Below the pieces are notes generated by a model. The model was not told the origin of the DNA. It made no database searches and saw only the letters and a program-made list of their open reading frames with translations. 64,000 nucleotides of DNA from Rhodospirillaceae bacterium (lineage in GTDB: Bacteria > Pseudomonadota > Alphaproteobacteria > GCA-2721365). The first letter of the stretch is position 1; every line of letters begins with the position of its first letter. The DNA is taken from the NCBI GenBank assembly GCA_002721365.1, contig PBKC01000043.1, positions 88,710 to 152,709 on the forward strand. Direction: 5' to 3'. The translations under genes and the position numbers were made by a program. This document shows positions 37,321 through 46,878 of this stretch, piece by piece.

Positions 37321-38517
37321 ATGCGCAGTCGACTCTCGTCTGTTGCCGCAATGGCGGTGGCGGTTTTCTTCATCGGTGAGGGAGCGGCGTTCGCCGACAT
37401 GCCGGCGCTCGCCAATTACGAAACCAAGGCCGACGACTCCCTCAAAAGCTTGCAGATCAACGACAGCGGCGAGGGGCGCCGCGAGGGGATCGCCATCATC
37501 GAGCTCGATCCCGACTCGCCCGACTACGGCAAGGTGCTGATGGAGATCCCCGTCTCGCCGGATCTCGTCCTCCATCACATCTTTTACAACCGCGCCCTCA
37601 CCAAGGCGTATGTGACCGCCCTGGAGAAGGAGGTCCTGCACGTCATCGACCTCACCAGCTTTCCCTACCGCATGAAGCCGATCCCGACGCCGGGCTGCAA
37701 GACCCAGGAGAACATCATTCTCTCCGACGACGACAAGACTTGGTTCGTGACCTGCATGGGCTCGGCCAACGTGGTCGTCGGCGATGCGGTGAAGGACGAG
37801 ATGACCGACACCATCGCGATGCCCGGAAGCTTCCCGCACGGCATCACGCTGGACGAGCGCATCGACCGCATCCTGGTAGCGAGCTGTGTCGCCCCGGACA
37901 TGAGCGGCGTCGGCCATACGGTCGAGGTCATCAAGGCGAGCACGCATGAGCATCTCGACAGCCTCCAGGTGTCCGAGAAGAAAGGCGCCGCCCCGGTCGA
38001 GGTAGTGTTCATTCCCGAAAGCGAGCCGCCCACGGCCTACGTCACCAACATGATGGAGGACTCGCTGTGGGCCGTGGTGTGGAACGCCGAGACCGAGACA
38101 TTCGATTCGCGGAAGGTCTTCGACTTCGGCGCCCATGACGCCCATTGGCCGCTCGAAATCTACTTCAACCGCGCCCTTGACCGGCTTTACGTCACGACCG
38201 CCGATCCGGGGAACTTCCATATCTTCGATATCTCGGACGGGCCGATGGCGCCCAAGCTTCTGAAGCAGCTTCCGGCGGCCGGCGGGGCGCACCACGTCGC
38301 CTTCACCACCGACGAGACGCGGGCCTATGTTCAGAACTCGCTGCTCAACATCCCAGGGCTCAGCGACGGGTCGATCACCGTCATCGATCTCGAGAAGCAG
38401 GAAGTGGTCGACAGCATCGATGTCTTTAAGGACCGCGGACTCACGCCGAACTCGCTCACCATGCTGCCGCGCTGGTACCACCCGGCCGGCCATTTCAACA
38501 ATGGGCCGAGTTCCTGA
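37321..38517 (+). CDS. Exported YncE-like beta-propeller protein
   Basis: Signal peptide (MAVAVFFIGEGAAFA) followed by repeated blade-like units (VTALEKEVLHVIDL, FVTCMGSANVVVGDA, DGSITVIDLEKQEVVDSIDV). Confidence 0.65.
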   Translation: MRSRLSSVAAMAVAVFFIGEGAAFADMPALANYETKADDSLKSLQINDSGEGRREGIAIIELDPDSPDYGKVLMEIPVSPDLVLHHIFYNRALTKAYVTALEKEVLHVIDLTSFPYRMKPIPTPGCKTQENIILSDDDKTWFVTCMGSANVVVGDAVKDEMTDTIAMPGSFPHGITLDERIDRILVASCVAPDMSGVGHTVEVIKASTHEHLDSLQVSEKKGAAPVEVVFIPESEPPTAYVTNMMEDSLWAVVWNAETETFDSRKVFDFGAHDAHWPLEIYFNRALDRLYVTTADPGNFHIFDISDGPMAPKLLKQLPAAGGAHHVAFTTDETRAYVQNSLLNIPGLSDGSITVIDLEKQEVVDSIDVFKDRGLTPNSLTMLPRWYHPAGHFNNGPSS

Positions 38518-38641
38518 GGGCCAACTGACCGACACCTAGCTGCCAAACCTCGTCGCCCTGCGGCTTGACCGGAGGGCGACGGTGAAGGGGAAAGGCGAAG
38601 ACGGTCGAGCTGTCGCCGGCATCACGCTCCGATCGCGGCGG

Positions 38642-40111
38642 CTACTCTACGATCGGCTGGGCGAGGATCCACAGACTGACGGTCGTATAGCCCACCATCA
38701 GGACCAGCATCGGAATCTGGCTTCGGATGGCGCGCTTTGCGTCCCCTAATGCCAGGAAGGCGGTGCGGTGGGCGATGGCGACCGCGGCGATGTGGCCGAC
38801 GACGATCGCCGCGACCGACACCGACCAGACGGTGCGGGCGTTGATGACGCCGATGTCGATCCGGTAGCGGGCGGTACCGAACAGATCCCAGCCCTGCCCC
38901 AGCGGGTCGGACGCCAGCGGGATCGCCATCTGCCCGGCGATCATCAGGTAGGAGAGGTAGTGCGCAAGGTGGTAGCCGATGGCGATCGGCACCAGCGACA
39001 GGACGAACCAGCGGGCGGTCTCGCCGGTCGTGGGCGTGCGGTCGCCGGTCCCCGCCGCGAGCCGCGTAAGGGCCGAGAACACCAGATAGACGGCGGTGAA
39101 CAGCAGCGGAAAGGCGAGCAGGCCGATCGTTTCGATCACCATCTTGAGATCGCCGGTCAGGTCGCGAAGCAGCAGCAGGACGGGACGCAGCGCCTCGGTC
39201 GCGAGGATGCCGTCCCGGATCGCGAGCCACAGTGACGTCTCCTTGAAACCGTCGAAGGTGACCGTCGCCAGCATGGCGAGCACCATTGCCGTCAACGAAA
39301 CGCTGACCGGCCGTTCGGCCACCAGGGCGGTGCCGTAGCCGCGAAGCCGGAGCCTCGGGCGGGAGGCTTCGTAAGAATCCGCCGGCTGCAAAGGGGCAAA
39401 GCGGCTCATGATGCCGAAAATCACCCAGAACGCTTCGCCGGCTTCCAGCCAGGTCCGGCGGCCGAACAGCGTCATGCCGATCCAGGTCACGGCGCTGTAA
39501 GCGGCGACGGCTCCGGCGATCGACAGCGGCGCTTCGGATCCCGGCCAGGCCAGTTCCATCCAGGCGAAGGCGACGAACAGAACGACCGCAGGCCAACAGC
39601 CCAGCCCCGCCGGGTAACGGATCGGCGGCAGGCCCCCCGTGCTCAGGTTTCCGATCCAGCGGGCGACGGCATTCCACGGATTGAGGCATCGCCAGACATT
39701 GCCGATCACCGCCGCGACATAGGCGATCCCCACCCACCAAAGGACCCAGACGGTCACCGGGGCGATGTTCTTCACCGGACTTTGGTTCCCGAAGAACCCG
39801 GCGATGACGACCAGTACCAGGACGGCGACGCCGAACACGCCCAGCAGCCCGCACAGGATACCGGGAACGGCGAAGACCGGTTCCGGTCTCTGTCGGGTGG
39901 CGGCGGGGGTCTGCCGGTAGAACAGCGCCATCATCACGAAGGACAGTGCCACCGCCGCCGCCGCGCCGCCGAGGTAGAGGCCAAGCGGGACCGGCAGATC
40001 GTAACGGCCGCCGAAACCATGAGCGGCTGCCGGCGCCGCCCACCCGGCTGCGGAGGCCGCAGCCGCGCCGCCTAAGACGAGCCGGTGAAAAGGGCTAGTG
40101 CCGCCGCTCAC
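38642..40111 (-). CDS. Polytopic membrane protein of unknown function (some homologues carry a fenitrothion-hydrolase annotation)
   Basis: GTG 40111 overlapping the upstream stop; AHGFGGRYDLPVPLGLYLGGAAAAVALSFVMM and about 10-12 TM helices. The listed 5' extension to 40318 overlaps the upstream gene. The fenitrothion label is from memory and functionally unreliable. Confidence 0.65.
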   Translation of the reverse strand: MSGGTSPFHRLVLGGAAAASAAGWAAPAAAHGFGGRYDLPVPLGLYLGGAAAAVALSFVMMALFYRQTPAATRQRPEPVFAVPGILCGLLGVFGVAVLVLVVIAGFFGNQSPVKNIAPVTVWVLWWVGIAYVAAVIGNVWRCLNPWNAVARWIGNLSTGGLPPIRYPAGLGCWPAVVLFVAFAWMELAWPGSEAPLSIAGAVAAYSAVTWIGMTLFGRRTWLEAGEAFWVIFGIMSRFAPLQPADSYEASRPRLRLRGYGTALVAERPVSVSLTAMVLAMLATVTFDGFKETSLWLAIRDGILATEALRPVLLLLRDLTGDLKMVIETIGLLAFPLLFTAVYLVFSALTRLAAGTGDRTPTTGETARWFVLSLVPIAIGYHLAHYLSYLMIAGQMAIPLASDPLGQGWDLFGTARYRIDIGVINARTVWSVSVAAIVVGHIAAVAIAHRTAFLALGDAKRAIRSQIPMLVLMVGYTTVSLWILAQPIVE

Positions 40112-40518
40112 TCCGGCAGGACTTCGAGATAGAGGAGGGTTTTCTCCTCCCCGCCATGGTCGTGGTGCTCCTCGGATCCGCCGAACTGATGGGCCTCGAC
40201 CGGGAAGCGCCCGGTCGCAAATGCCTCGAACGTCATTTCCTCGGCCTTCGACGGAGTCACGGCGAGCTCGATGTCGTAGCCATGGAGGTGAAGCGTCACC
40301 GGCTCGTCGGTCAGCCACCGCAGGGTGACGATGTCACCCTGGTAGACGCGGACGAGGTCGGGCTCCGCCGTTCGGTGTTCGATGCGGATGTCGGTCAGAC
40401 GACCGGTCGCGGCGGCGTCGCCCCAAGGCGAAAGGGCCGCCATCAGCATCATGACAACTGCCGTTCCGACGGCCCCGATGGACTGCCTTCGTGTCATCCG
40501 ACTGCCGTCGGCCCTCAT
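40108..40518 (-). CDS. Exported cupredoxin-like small protein with His-rich segment
   Basis: TM/signal segment then VYQGDIVTLRWLTDEPVTLHLHGYDIELAV...EAHQFGGSEEHHDHGGEEKTLLYLEVLPE. Confidence 0.6.
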   Translation of the reverse strand: MRADGSRMTRRQSIGAVGTAVVMMLMAALSPWGDAAATGRLTDIRIEHRTAEPDLVRVYQGDIVTLRWLTDEPVTLHLHGYDIELAVTPSKAEEMTFEAFATGRFPVEAHQFGGSEEHHDHGGEEKTLLYLEVLPE

Positions 40519-40533
40519 GCCACCGGCCGACGA

Positions 40534-40854
40534 TCAGAAGCTGACCGTCTGTCCCTCGACGATGTCCTTCTTGATGATCGTCTGGTTCTTGGTGCAGCCG
40601 ATGCGGATGTAGAACTGCAGCTTCGCGTGACCGGTGTCGTCGGTGCAGAGCGAGACCGGCAGCTTGGTCTGGGCGCCGAGCTTGTCCTTGTAGAGAACCT
40701 CGTTGCAGATCATGTCGGTGACCTGGACCCAGCGGTCCTGATCGGAGAAGTTCAGAACCTCGGCGTTGATCTTGTCGCCGGCGGATGCGGACGACACCGC
40801 CGCCATCAGGCCGACGATCACCGCGAGACAGGCACCTCCGAGACGGATCGACAT
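40534..40854 (-). CDS. Small exported protein, unknown function
   Basis: Clear signal peptide (LGGACLAVIVGLMAAVSSASA) and three cysteines in the mature part. Confidence 0.65.
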   Translation of the reverse strand: MSIRLGGACLAVIVGLMAAVSSASAGDKINAEVLNFSDQDRWVQVTDMICNEVLYKDKLGAQTKLPVSLCTDDTGHAKLQFYIRIGCTKNQTIIKKDIVEGQTVSF

Positions 40855-40969
40855 GGCTGTTTCCCCTCTTAATGTTCATGCGACGGCCGATAGTCCGGTC
40901 GACTGGCTGTATTTTAGCACTGTCACCACCACTCTCGCTTCTTCCTTCACGGTGAAGTGACCGCGACGT

Positions 40970-42469
40970 TTACTGCGCGGCGAGGGCAGGCGGTGGCGCC
41001 TTCTCCAGTTCGCGGGCGAGGGCGTCGGCGCTGGGGTCGGCAAGCGCCGCGTTGCGTGCGCCGGCGATGCGATCGGCGGCCTCGGCCGGCGGGATGATTC
41101 CGGCGATGGCAGGGGCGATCAGCGCGTCCTGGATGCGGCCGAAGTTGTCATGTCCGCGGCGATGGGTCTCGCCGTAGCCTTTGAGCAGTCGCGCGCAGGC
41201 GACGATCTCCTCGGCCAGGCGGCGGTCGACGGCTGCGCCTTGGCGGACCGCATCCAGCCAGACCTCGATCGCGCTTTGCTCCAGCGCATAGCGATGGCTC
41301 TTCCGTCTGAGCGGCTTCAGGCGGGCCAGCAACCACAGCTTCAGGAAGCCCGAGACCCTGTCGGTGCGAACCTCCATCCCGAAACGCCAGCGGTCGAGAC
41401 GGCCGTTCTTCTCCGCCCATCCGAGCAGCGGTCGGGCCAGGGCGGGAGGAAGGATTGCCGCGACTTCCTCCAGCCCCGGCTTCAGGAATTCCGAGACATG
41501 GACCGGTTCGTGATCCTTGGCCCGGACCTCGCGGCGGATGCGCGCCGCGCGGTCGGGATGGATCTTCAGGTAGGCGACCCGGATCACGTCCTCGTAGCAC
41601 ATCCACAGCGCCAGATGCCGCGCCGTCTCCGCGGCAGTGGCGGCGTCGACAGCCCTCAGCGATTCGACGCGGTCGAGATAGAGCTTGGCATAGGCGCGGT
41701 CCTGATAGGCGACGAGTCGTGGCAGAGCTTCGCGCGCGACGTCTCTCACCGCTTCCAGCAAGGCCGTGAGGTTATCCTCGAAAATCGGGACCGGGTGCGG
41801 TCCCGCCGGCATTTCCTCGGCCTGCTGCCCGGCCCATTCACCGCGTGCGACCGCTGCGCCGCGGGCAAAGCCGGCCAGGTTGGCGTCGACCGCCTTGCCG
41901 GCGGCGCGGATCGCACCGGCGAAAGCGTCCTCGGGGATCGGCAGGCGTCCTGATCCCGCCATGGCGCCCAGCAGGACGGCGTTCAGCGCACTGCCGCTCT
42001 CCCGCGCCGCCGCGGCGAAGTCCGCCATCACCGCCTGACGGGCCATGGTCCCGGCGGCCTCGCGTATGCGGCCGTCGTCCAGTCGGCCGTCGCCCATCGC
42101 GCTCTTCTCGGCGATCGAATAGATGCGGTGGGTGGCGGCGACCAGCGTCGTGCGGTCCGGCGTCACATAGCCGTTACGGATGGCGCGTCCCGCCTCCAGA
42201 AGCTCGCTCGCCACCATCAGGTCGACCTGGCCGGGGGTGGGGTAGAGGGCGAGCACGGGTTGCGGGGCGCCGGCGGCGACGGGCTCCGGCACGATCTCGA
42301 CATAGTAGGTCGTGGCGCCGGTCCGCTGGGCGACGCCGGGGATCGATGTGCTCTGCACGACCAGCCCGGCCGCCGTTGCCGCCTCGACCAGCCACGCCGT
42401 CAGTACGCCGCCGCCCTCGCCGCCCATGGCGGCGATCAGCACAGTTATCGGCCGTCCCGGCTGGTCCAT
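40970..42469 (-). CDS. iorB: Indolepyruvate ferredoxin oxidoreductase beta-subunit family protein with C-terminal extension
   Basis: VLIAAMGGEGGGVLTAWLVEAATAAGLVVQSTSIPGVAQRTGATTYYVEI; long C-terminal domain (YEDVIRVAYLKIHPDRAARIRREVRA) as found in IorB-extended proteins. Confidence 0.85.
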   Translation of the reverse strand: MDQPGRPITVLIAAMGGEGGGVLTAWLVEAATAAGLVVQSTSIPGVAQRTGATTYYVEIVPEPVAAGAPQPVLALYPTPGQVDLMVASELLEAGRAIRNGYVTPDRTTLVAATHRIYSIAEKSAMGDGRLDDGRIREAAGTMARQAVMADFAAAARESGSALNAVLLGAMAGSGRLPIPEDAFAGAIRAAGKAVDANLAGFARGAAVARGEWAGQQAEEMPAGPHPVPIFEDNLTALLEAVRDVAREALPRLVAYQDRAYAKLYLDRVESLRAVDAATAAETARHLALWMCYEDVIRVAYLKIHPDRAARIRREVRAKDHEPVHVSEFLKPGLEEVAAILPPALARPLLGWAEKNGRLDRWRFGMEVRTDRVSGFLKLWLLARLKPLRRKSHRYALEQSAIEVWLDAVRQGAAVDRRLAEEIVACARLLKGYGETHRRGHDNFGRIQDALIAPAIAGIIPPAEAADRIAGARNAALADPSADALARELEKAPPPALAAQ

Positions 42470-42597
42470 CGTCTTGATCGTGTTGCCCTACCTAATCAGT
42501 CGACGAACCATCGCAGAGCCGCACGGGGGCTGCAACATGGGTGCTGCAACCTCCCGCTTGCGCGCGCGGCGCATGTACTTAGGCTTGTCGCACGGCC

Positions 42598-42831
42598 ATG
42601 AACGAGAAACTGAACAAGTCCGAGTTGTTGCGCAGGCGTTTAAGACGGCGTGCGGCGGTGGCTGGGATGTCGCTTTCCGTCTATCTGGCGAGAGGGGCAC
42701 CGGCGTTTGAAGAGCGCCCAACTCTGGCTCAAATTCGAGAACGCTTAAAAGCCCGTGCACCGATGAACCCAAGCGTTACCCCGGAGCAAGCTGTGCGAGA
42801 AGAACGCGACCGCCGTTTTACTGTGAAGTAG
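42598..42831 (+). pseudogene. Orphan VapB/FitA-type antitoxin remnant
   Basis: RLRRRAAVAGMSLSVYLARGAPAFEERPTLAQIRERLKARAP resembles the RHH antitoxin pattern (RLKxRAAxAGMSLSxYLLxE...ERPTLxE); N-terminus does not match, and an upstream-like EQVRVV string is in a different frame; no VapC follows. Confidence 0.5.
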
Positions 42832-42906
42832 CCCGGATGGAACGGAGCGTAATCCGGGGAAAACTGCTCCTTGCTCCCGGATTACGCTCCGCTCCATCCG
42901 GGCTAC
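42828..42906. repeat. REP-type palindrome, 31-nt arms, 17-nt spacer
   Basis: GTAGCCCGGATGGAACGGAGCGTAATCCGGG / CCCGGATTACGCTCCGCTCCATCCGGGCTAC; arms match at 30 of 31 positions. Confidence 0.9.
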
Positions 42907-42931
42907 GGCAATAGGACCAAGGGCGAGCTGA

Positions 42932-45052
42932 TCAGGCGGATACTTGTCCCAGCAGTTTGCCGATGACCGCTTTCCTGACCGCATGCAGCCGCTTGTCCAG
43001 CCAGGTCGGGTTCTGGACGATGTCGGCACGGAAGAAGGACGGGCACAGCGCCGCGGCGTGGGAGACCTCGCCGCACAGGCCGCAGCCGACGCAGTCGTTG
43101 TTGACGTGGGCGACGGGATCGCGGCGCAGCGGGTCGGTGGTCGGCTTGACGGTAAGGGACGGGCAGCCCGACAGGCGGATGCAGGAGTGGTCGCCGGTGC
43201 AGACGTCCTCGTCGACCCCGAAGCGCTGGCGCACCACGCGCTCCCCCGCCTTCACCTTGGCGGCGATCTGCGGGCGGATGCGGCGCTGGCGGGCGAGCTG
43301 GCATTCGCCGTCGGCGACGATGACCTTGAGGCCCTTGACCGGCGTCGTCATCGCCGCGCGCAGTGTCTTCACCATGGTCGCGACGTTGTAGGTCCGGACC
43401 TTGCGGAGCCAGGGGGCGCCGAGACCGCGCACCGCTCGCTCGATCGACATGCCGGTGGCCGGCCCGCGGCGATGAGCGCGGCTCGAGGGCAGGAACTGCC
43501 AGCCGGTCGCCGAGGCGTAGCCGTTGTTCATCACCAGCAGGATCGAATCGTCCTTGTTGAACAGGTTGCCGGCGACGCCCGAGGTGAGGCCGTTATGCCA
43601 GAAGCCGCCGTCGCCCATGACGCTGATCACGCGTTTCCCCATTGCCGGCGCGACGCCCGCGGCGCTGGCGAGGCCCAAGCCGTAGCCCAGCACGGTATTG
43701 CCGAGGTTGAACGGCGGCAGGGTCGAGAAGGTATGGCAGCCGATGTCGGCGGCGATGTGGCTCGGCCCCATCTCCTTCTCCAGGATCTTGATGGCGCTGA
43801 ACACCGGCCGTTCCGGGCAACCGGTGCAGAAGCTGGGCGGCCGGGTGGGAAGCTCCGTCCCCAGGATGGCCGCGGCCTTGGCCTTGCCGGAGAGCGTCTC
43901 GGCTGAGCGCGACGGCGCCGCCCGGTCGGTGCCGGTGGTGTCGAGGAAACGGGCGATGCCGTCCAGCATGACCGCGCCCGTGTACTCGCCCGCCATCGGT
44001 AGGACCGCCTTGCCGATCACCGCGGTCTGAAGGTCGGCGCGGCGCAGCGCCACGTTGACCGCCTGCTCGATGTAGTCGGGATTGCCCTCCTCGACGACCA
44101 GCACTGCCTTCTTGCCGGCGCAGAAGGCGCTCACTTCGTCCGGCAGGATCGGATAGGCGACGTTCATCACGTAGATCGGGATCTGGGAGCGGCCGTAGAA
44201 GTCGGCGAAGCCCAGCTCGGCCAGCGCCCGCACGGCGGTGTTGTAGAGGCCGCCCTGGACGATGATGCCGACGTCCTCCCGCTCGCCGTCGAAGACCTCG
44301 TTCAAGCCCTGTTCGGCGATGAACTTCAGCGCCGCCGGCAGGCGGTGCTCGATCTTGTGCTTCTCCTGCGCATAGGTCGCGGGCGGCAGGCAGATGCGGG
44401 AATAGTCGAAGTCGGGCCGCTCCAGCACGTGGTTGCGGGAGAACAGCGGCTGCCGATTGTCCTTGCAGACGAAGCGGCCGTGCAGGTGGCAGGCGCGGAT
44501 GCGGAGCTCCAGCATCACCGGCGTATTGCTGGCCTCGGAAAGCTGGAAGCCCTTCTCCACCGTGTCGACGATGTGGGCGAGGTCGGGGCGCGGATCGAGC
44601 AGCCACATCTGCGACTTCATCGCGAAGGCGTGGCTCCGCTCCTGGATGATGCTGGCGCCCTCCGCGTAATCCTCGCCGATGACGATCATCGCCCCGCCCT
44701 TCACCCCGGCCGAGGAAAGGTTCGACAGCGCGTCGGAGGCGACGTTGGTGCCGACCACCGACTTCCACGTCGCGGCGCCGCGCAGCGGATAGTTGATCGA
44801 GGCTCCCAGCATCGCCGCCGCCGCGGCCTCGGTGGTGCAGGTCTCGAGATGGATGCCGAGCTCGTCGAGGATGTCCTGGGCATCGACCAGCACGTCGAGG
44901 AGGTGCGAGATCGGCGAGCCCTGATAGCCGCCGACATAGCTCACGCCGGACTGCAGCAGCGCCTTGGTGACGGCGAGAATGCCCTCGCCGTGGAAGACAT
45001 CCCCTTCGCCGAGGCGGAGCGAGGCAACTTCCTTCTTGAACGAGCGTTCCAT
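42932..45052 (-). CDS. iorA: Indolepyruvate ferredoxin oxidoreductase alpha subunit
   Basis: TPP-binding PFOR-like architecture (GYQGSPISHLLDVL, FCTGCPERPVFSAIKIL, DIGCHTFSTLPPFNLGNTVLGYGLGLASAAGVAP, SVMGDGGFWHNGLTS) and C-terminal Fe-S cysteines (CIRLSGCPSLTV, CVGCGLCGEVSHAAALCPSF). Confidence 0.92.
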   Translation of the reverse strand: MERSFKKEVASLRLGEGDVFHGEGILAVTKALLQSGVSYVGGYQGSPISHLLDVLVDAQDILDELGIHLETCTTEAAAAAMLGASINYPLRGAATWKSVVGTNVASDALSNLSSAGVKGGAMIVIGEDYAEGASIIQERSHAFAMKSQMWLLDPRPDLAHIVDTVEKGFQLSEASNTPVMLELRIRACHLHGRFVCKDNRQPLFSRNHVLERPDFDYSRICLPPATYAQEKHKIEHRLPAALKFIAEQGLNEVFDGEREDVGIIVQGGLYNTAVRALAELGFADFYGRSQIPIYVMNVAYPILPDEVSAFCAGKKAVLVVEEGNPDYIEQAVNVALRRADLQTAVIGKAVLPMAGEYTGAVMLDGIARFLDTTGTDRAAPSRSAETLSGKAKAAAILGTELPTRPPSFCTGCPERPVFSAIKILEKEMGPSHIAADIGCHTFSTLPPFNLGNTVLGYGLGLASAAGVAPAMGKRVISVMGDGGFWHNGLTSGVAGNLFNKDDSILLVMNNGYASATGWQFLPSSRAHRRGPATGMSIERAVRGLGAPWLRKVRTYNVATMVKTLRAAMTTPVKGLKVIVADGECQLARQRRIRPQIAAKVKAGERVVRQRFGVDEDVCTGDHSCIRLSGCPSLTVKPTTDPLRRDPVAHVNNDCVGCGLCGEVSHAAALCPSFFRADIVQNPTWLDKRLHAVRKAVIGKLLGQVSA

Positions 45053-45297
45053 GATGTCATTTCCGGCCGACGCGACAATGACGGGTCGCGGGCATTATCC
45101 ATGAGGGGCGCGAATGCCGAAACGGTCCGATCATGATTCACATTCGCGACCGACGATGGTATTGCCTGGAGCCGATCGACTCCAGGTCCGACCTCTCGGG
45201 AGACGATGACGATGCGGGCACGCATCGCGTGGGGGGAACGGAGAGGCGGTCGCAACCTGGGACCCCGGCAGTTTCCGGTCGAACGAATCGGTATTCC

Positions 45298-46065
45298 ATG
45301 AACAGCCTTCCCGTGATGGATATCGCCGGTGAAGCCTACGGCTTCGTGTGGCGCGCATGGCAGGGGGTGATGCGCATCGGCTGGCCGTTTGCGCTGGCGC
45401 TTTGGGCCCTTCTGATCGTCACCGCCTTCGGTTTTGGTGATGCTTGGCTGCTTGCGGTCTCTGTGGCGAGCGTGGGACAGCTCGTCCTGACGGCGGGATT
45501 CTCGTACTATTGGTACCGTGTCGTTCTGCTGGGGCCGGGCGCCGGACCCGGCGATACCGCCGTTCGCATGCGGTATTGGGGACGCTATGCCGTCTACATG
45601 CTGGTGCCGGTGGCGGCATCGGTGTTGGGCGCCTTGCTGGCTCTGTCCGCCGGTGGTTCGGCCTCGGCCGGACAAGGGGGCGGGTCGATACCCGCCCTGT
45701 TCCTGATCGCGCTGATGGCCGGGACCGTCTACGTCATGATCCGGCTCATTTTCGTCCTGCCGTCCACGGCGGCCGGAGTCGCGACCACATGGCGCACCGT
45801 GTGGGAGCAGACCAGCGGCAAGGCTCTTCCCCTGTTCCTGCTGATGATGTTGCAGGTGGTCCCGTTCTATGTGGTCAATCTGGTGATCGATGCCGTCACG
45901 GCCGCGTTGTTCGCCGGAACCGTCGGAACCGTCGTCAATACCCTGCTGATGACGGTGTCCTGGCTCGCCGGGACGGCGGTGCTGGTCAGCATGATCGGCA
46001 TGGCGTTCTGGACGCTGACCGGCCTTCCAGGGGCTGGCGCGGCCCCGGCAGTGCCGGAAGACTAG
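45298..46065 (+). CDS. Polytopic inner-membrane protein of unknown function
   Basis: ATG 45298 (MNSLPVMDIAGEAYGFVWRAWQGVMRI) and about 6 TM helices. Confidence 0.65.
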   Translation: MNSLPVMDIAGEAYGFVWRAWQGVMRIGWPFALALWALLIVTAFGFGDAWLLAVSVASVGQLVLTAGFSYYWYRVVLLGPGAGPGDTAVRMRYWGRYAVYMLVPVAASVLGALLALSAGGSASAGQGGGSIPALFLIALMAGTVYVMIRLIFVLPSTAAGVATTWRTVWEQTSGKALPLFLLMMLQVVPFYVVNLVIDAVTAALFAGTVGTVVNTLLMTVSWLAGTAVLVSMIGMAFWTLTGLPGAGAAPAVPED

Positions 46066-46120
46066 GTCGAGACCGTCTCAGGCCGAACCGACCTGGGACG
46101 CTCACGTTTCGATTCCCGGC

Positions 46121-46687
46121 TCAACCGTCGCAGGTGCCGCTGACTAGCCCCTGGGCGACGTTCTCGGAGACCGGGTCGTTGCTCATCCATAAATGGAGCA
46201 CGGTCTCGAACAGGCCGGAACCGGCTTCTCTCGCGACGATCTCGTCGCCGACGGTAATGGTCGTTCCGGTATCGGGGGCATAGCCGATCACGGCGACGTC
46301 GTGTGCTCGCAGATGGTCGTAAGTGCGGGTGATGGCCTTACGGTGAACGGCAGGAACCGAAGTCAGTCGCTCGGCCCAGTCGGAAGGGACGTCTTCCGGC
46401 AGGTCGCCGTCATAGACGATGTCGATCCGCACCGCGCGGGGCCCTTCACGGTCGAGGATGGGACGCTGTTCCGGCGGCGCCCAGGGCAGGTAAAGCGATA
46501 CGATGTAGATGTCCGACAGCAGCGTGTCGCTGACGCCGCAGCTCGTCAGGACCAGGTCCTCATCGCCGACGCCGATGCTGTGCGGCAACGAACTGACTCC
46601 TCCTTGTGCCGATGCCTGGTAGGGCGCGCCCGCGACGATCGCAAGAAGGGCGACGGCCGCCAGGCGGACGGCGCGTTTCGTGCTCAT
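46121..46687 (-). CDS. Exported chalcone-isomerase-like protein
   Basis: Signal peptide; LPHSIGVGDEDLVLTSCGVSDTLLSDIYIVSLYLPW and C-terminal FETVLHLWMSNDPVSENVAQGLVSG resemble bacterial chalcone-isomerase-fold proteins. Confidence 0.65.
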   Translation of the reverse strand: MSTKRAVRLAAVALLAIVAGAPYQASAQGGVSSLPHSIGVGDEDLVLTSCGVSDTLLSDIYIVSLYLPWAPPEQRPILDREGPRAVRIDIVYDGDLPEDVPSDWAERLTSVPAVHRKAITRTYDHLRAHDVAVIGYAPDTGTTITVGDEIVAREAGSGLFETVLHLWMSNDPVSENVAQGLVSGTCDG

Positions 46688-46878
46688 GCTCGTCCTTTTG
46701 GCTCCTGCGGGCGCGGCCATGCCGTGCTCCGCGTCTGTCGTAACAACGTCTGAGCGCGCGGTCGGATCGTCGGACGTTCGGGGGCGCACAGGTGATTTCC
46801 CGGTCCGTCCTGTTGCGGGGCCGCCGGGGCTGTGGTGCGATCCATAAAACGTCGATCGACGAAAAGGGGAGATGAAGC

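Noticed and set aside
38551-38581. CGTCGCCCT...AGGGCGACG hairpin between convergent genes as terminator
   Set aside because: 9-bp stem but no T tract on either side; may terminate or be incidental, not supported enough.
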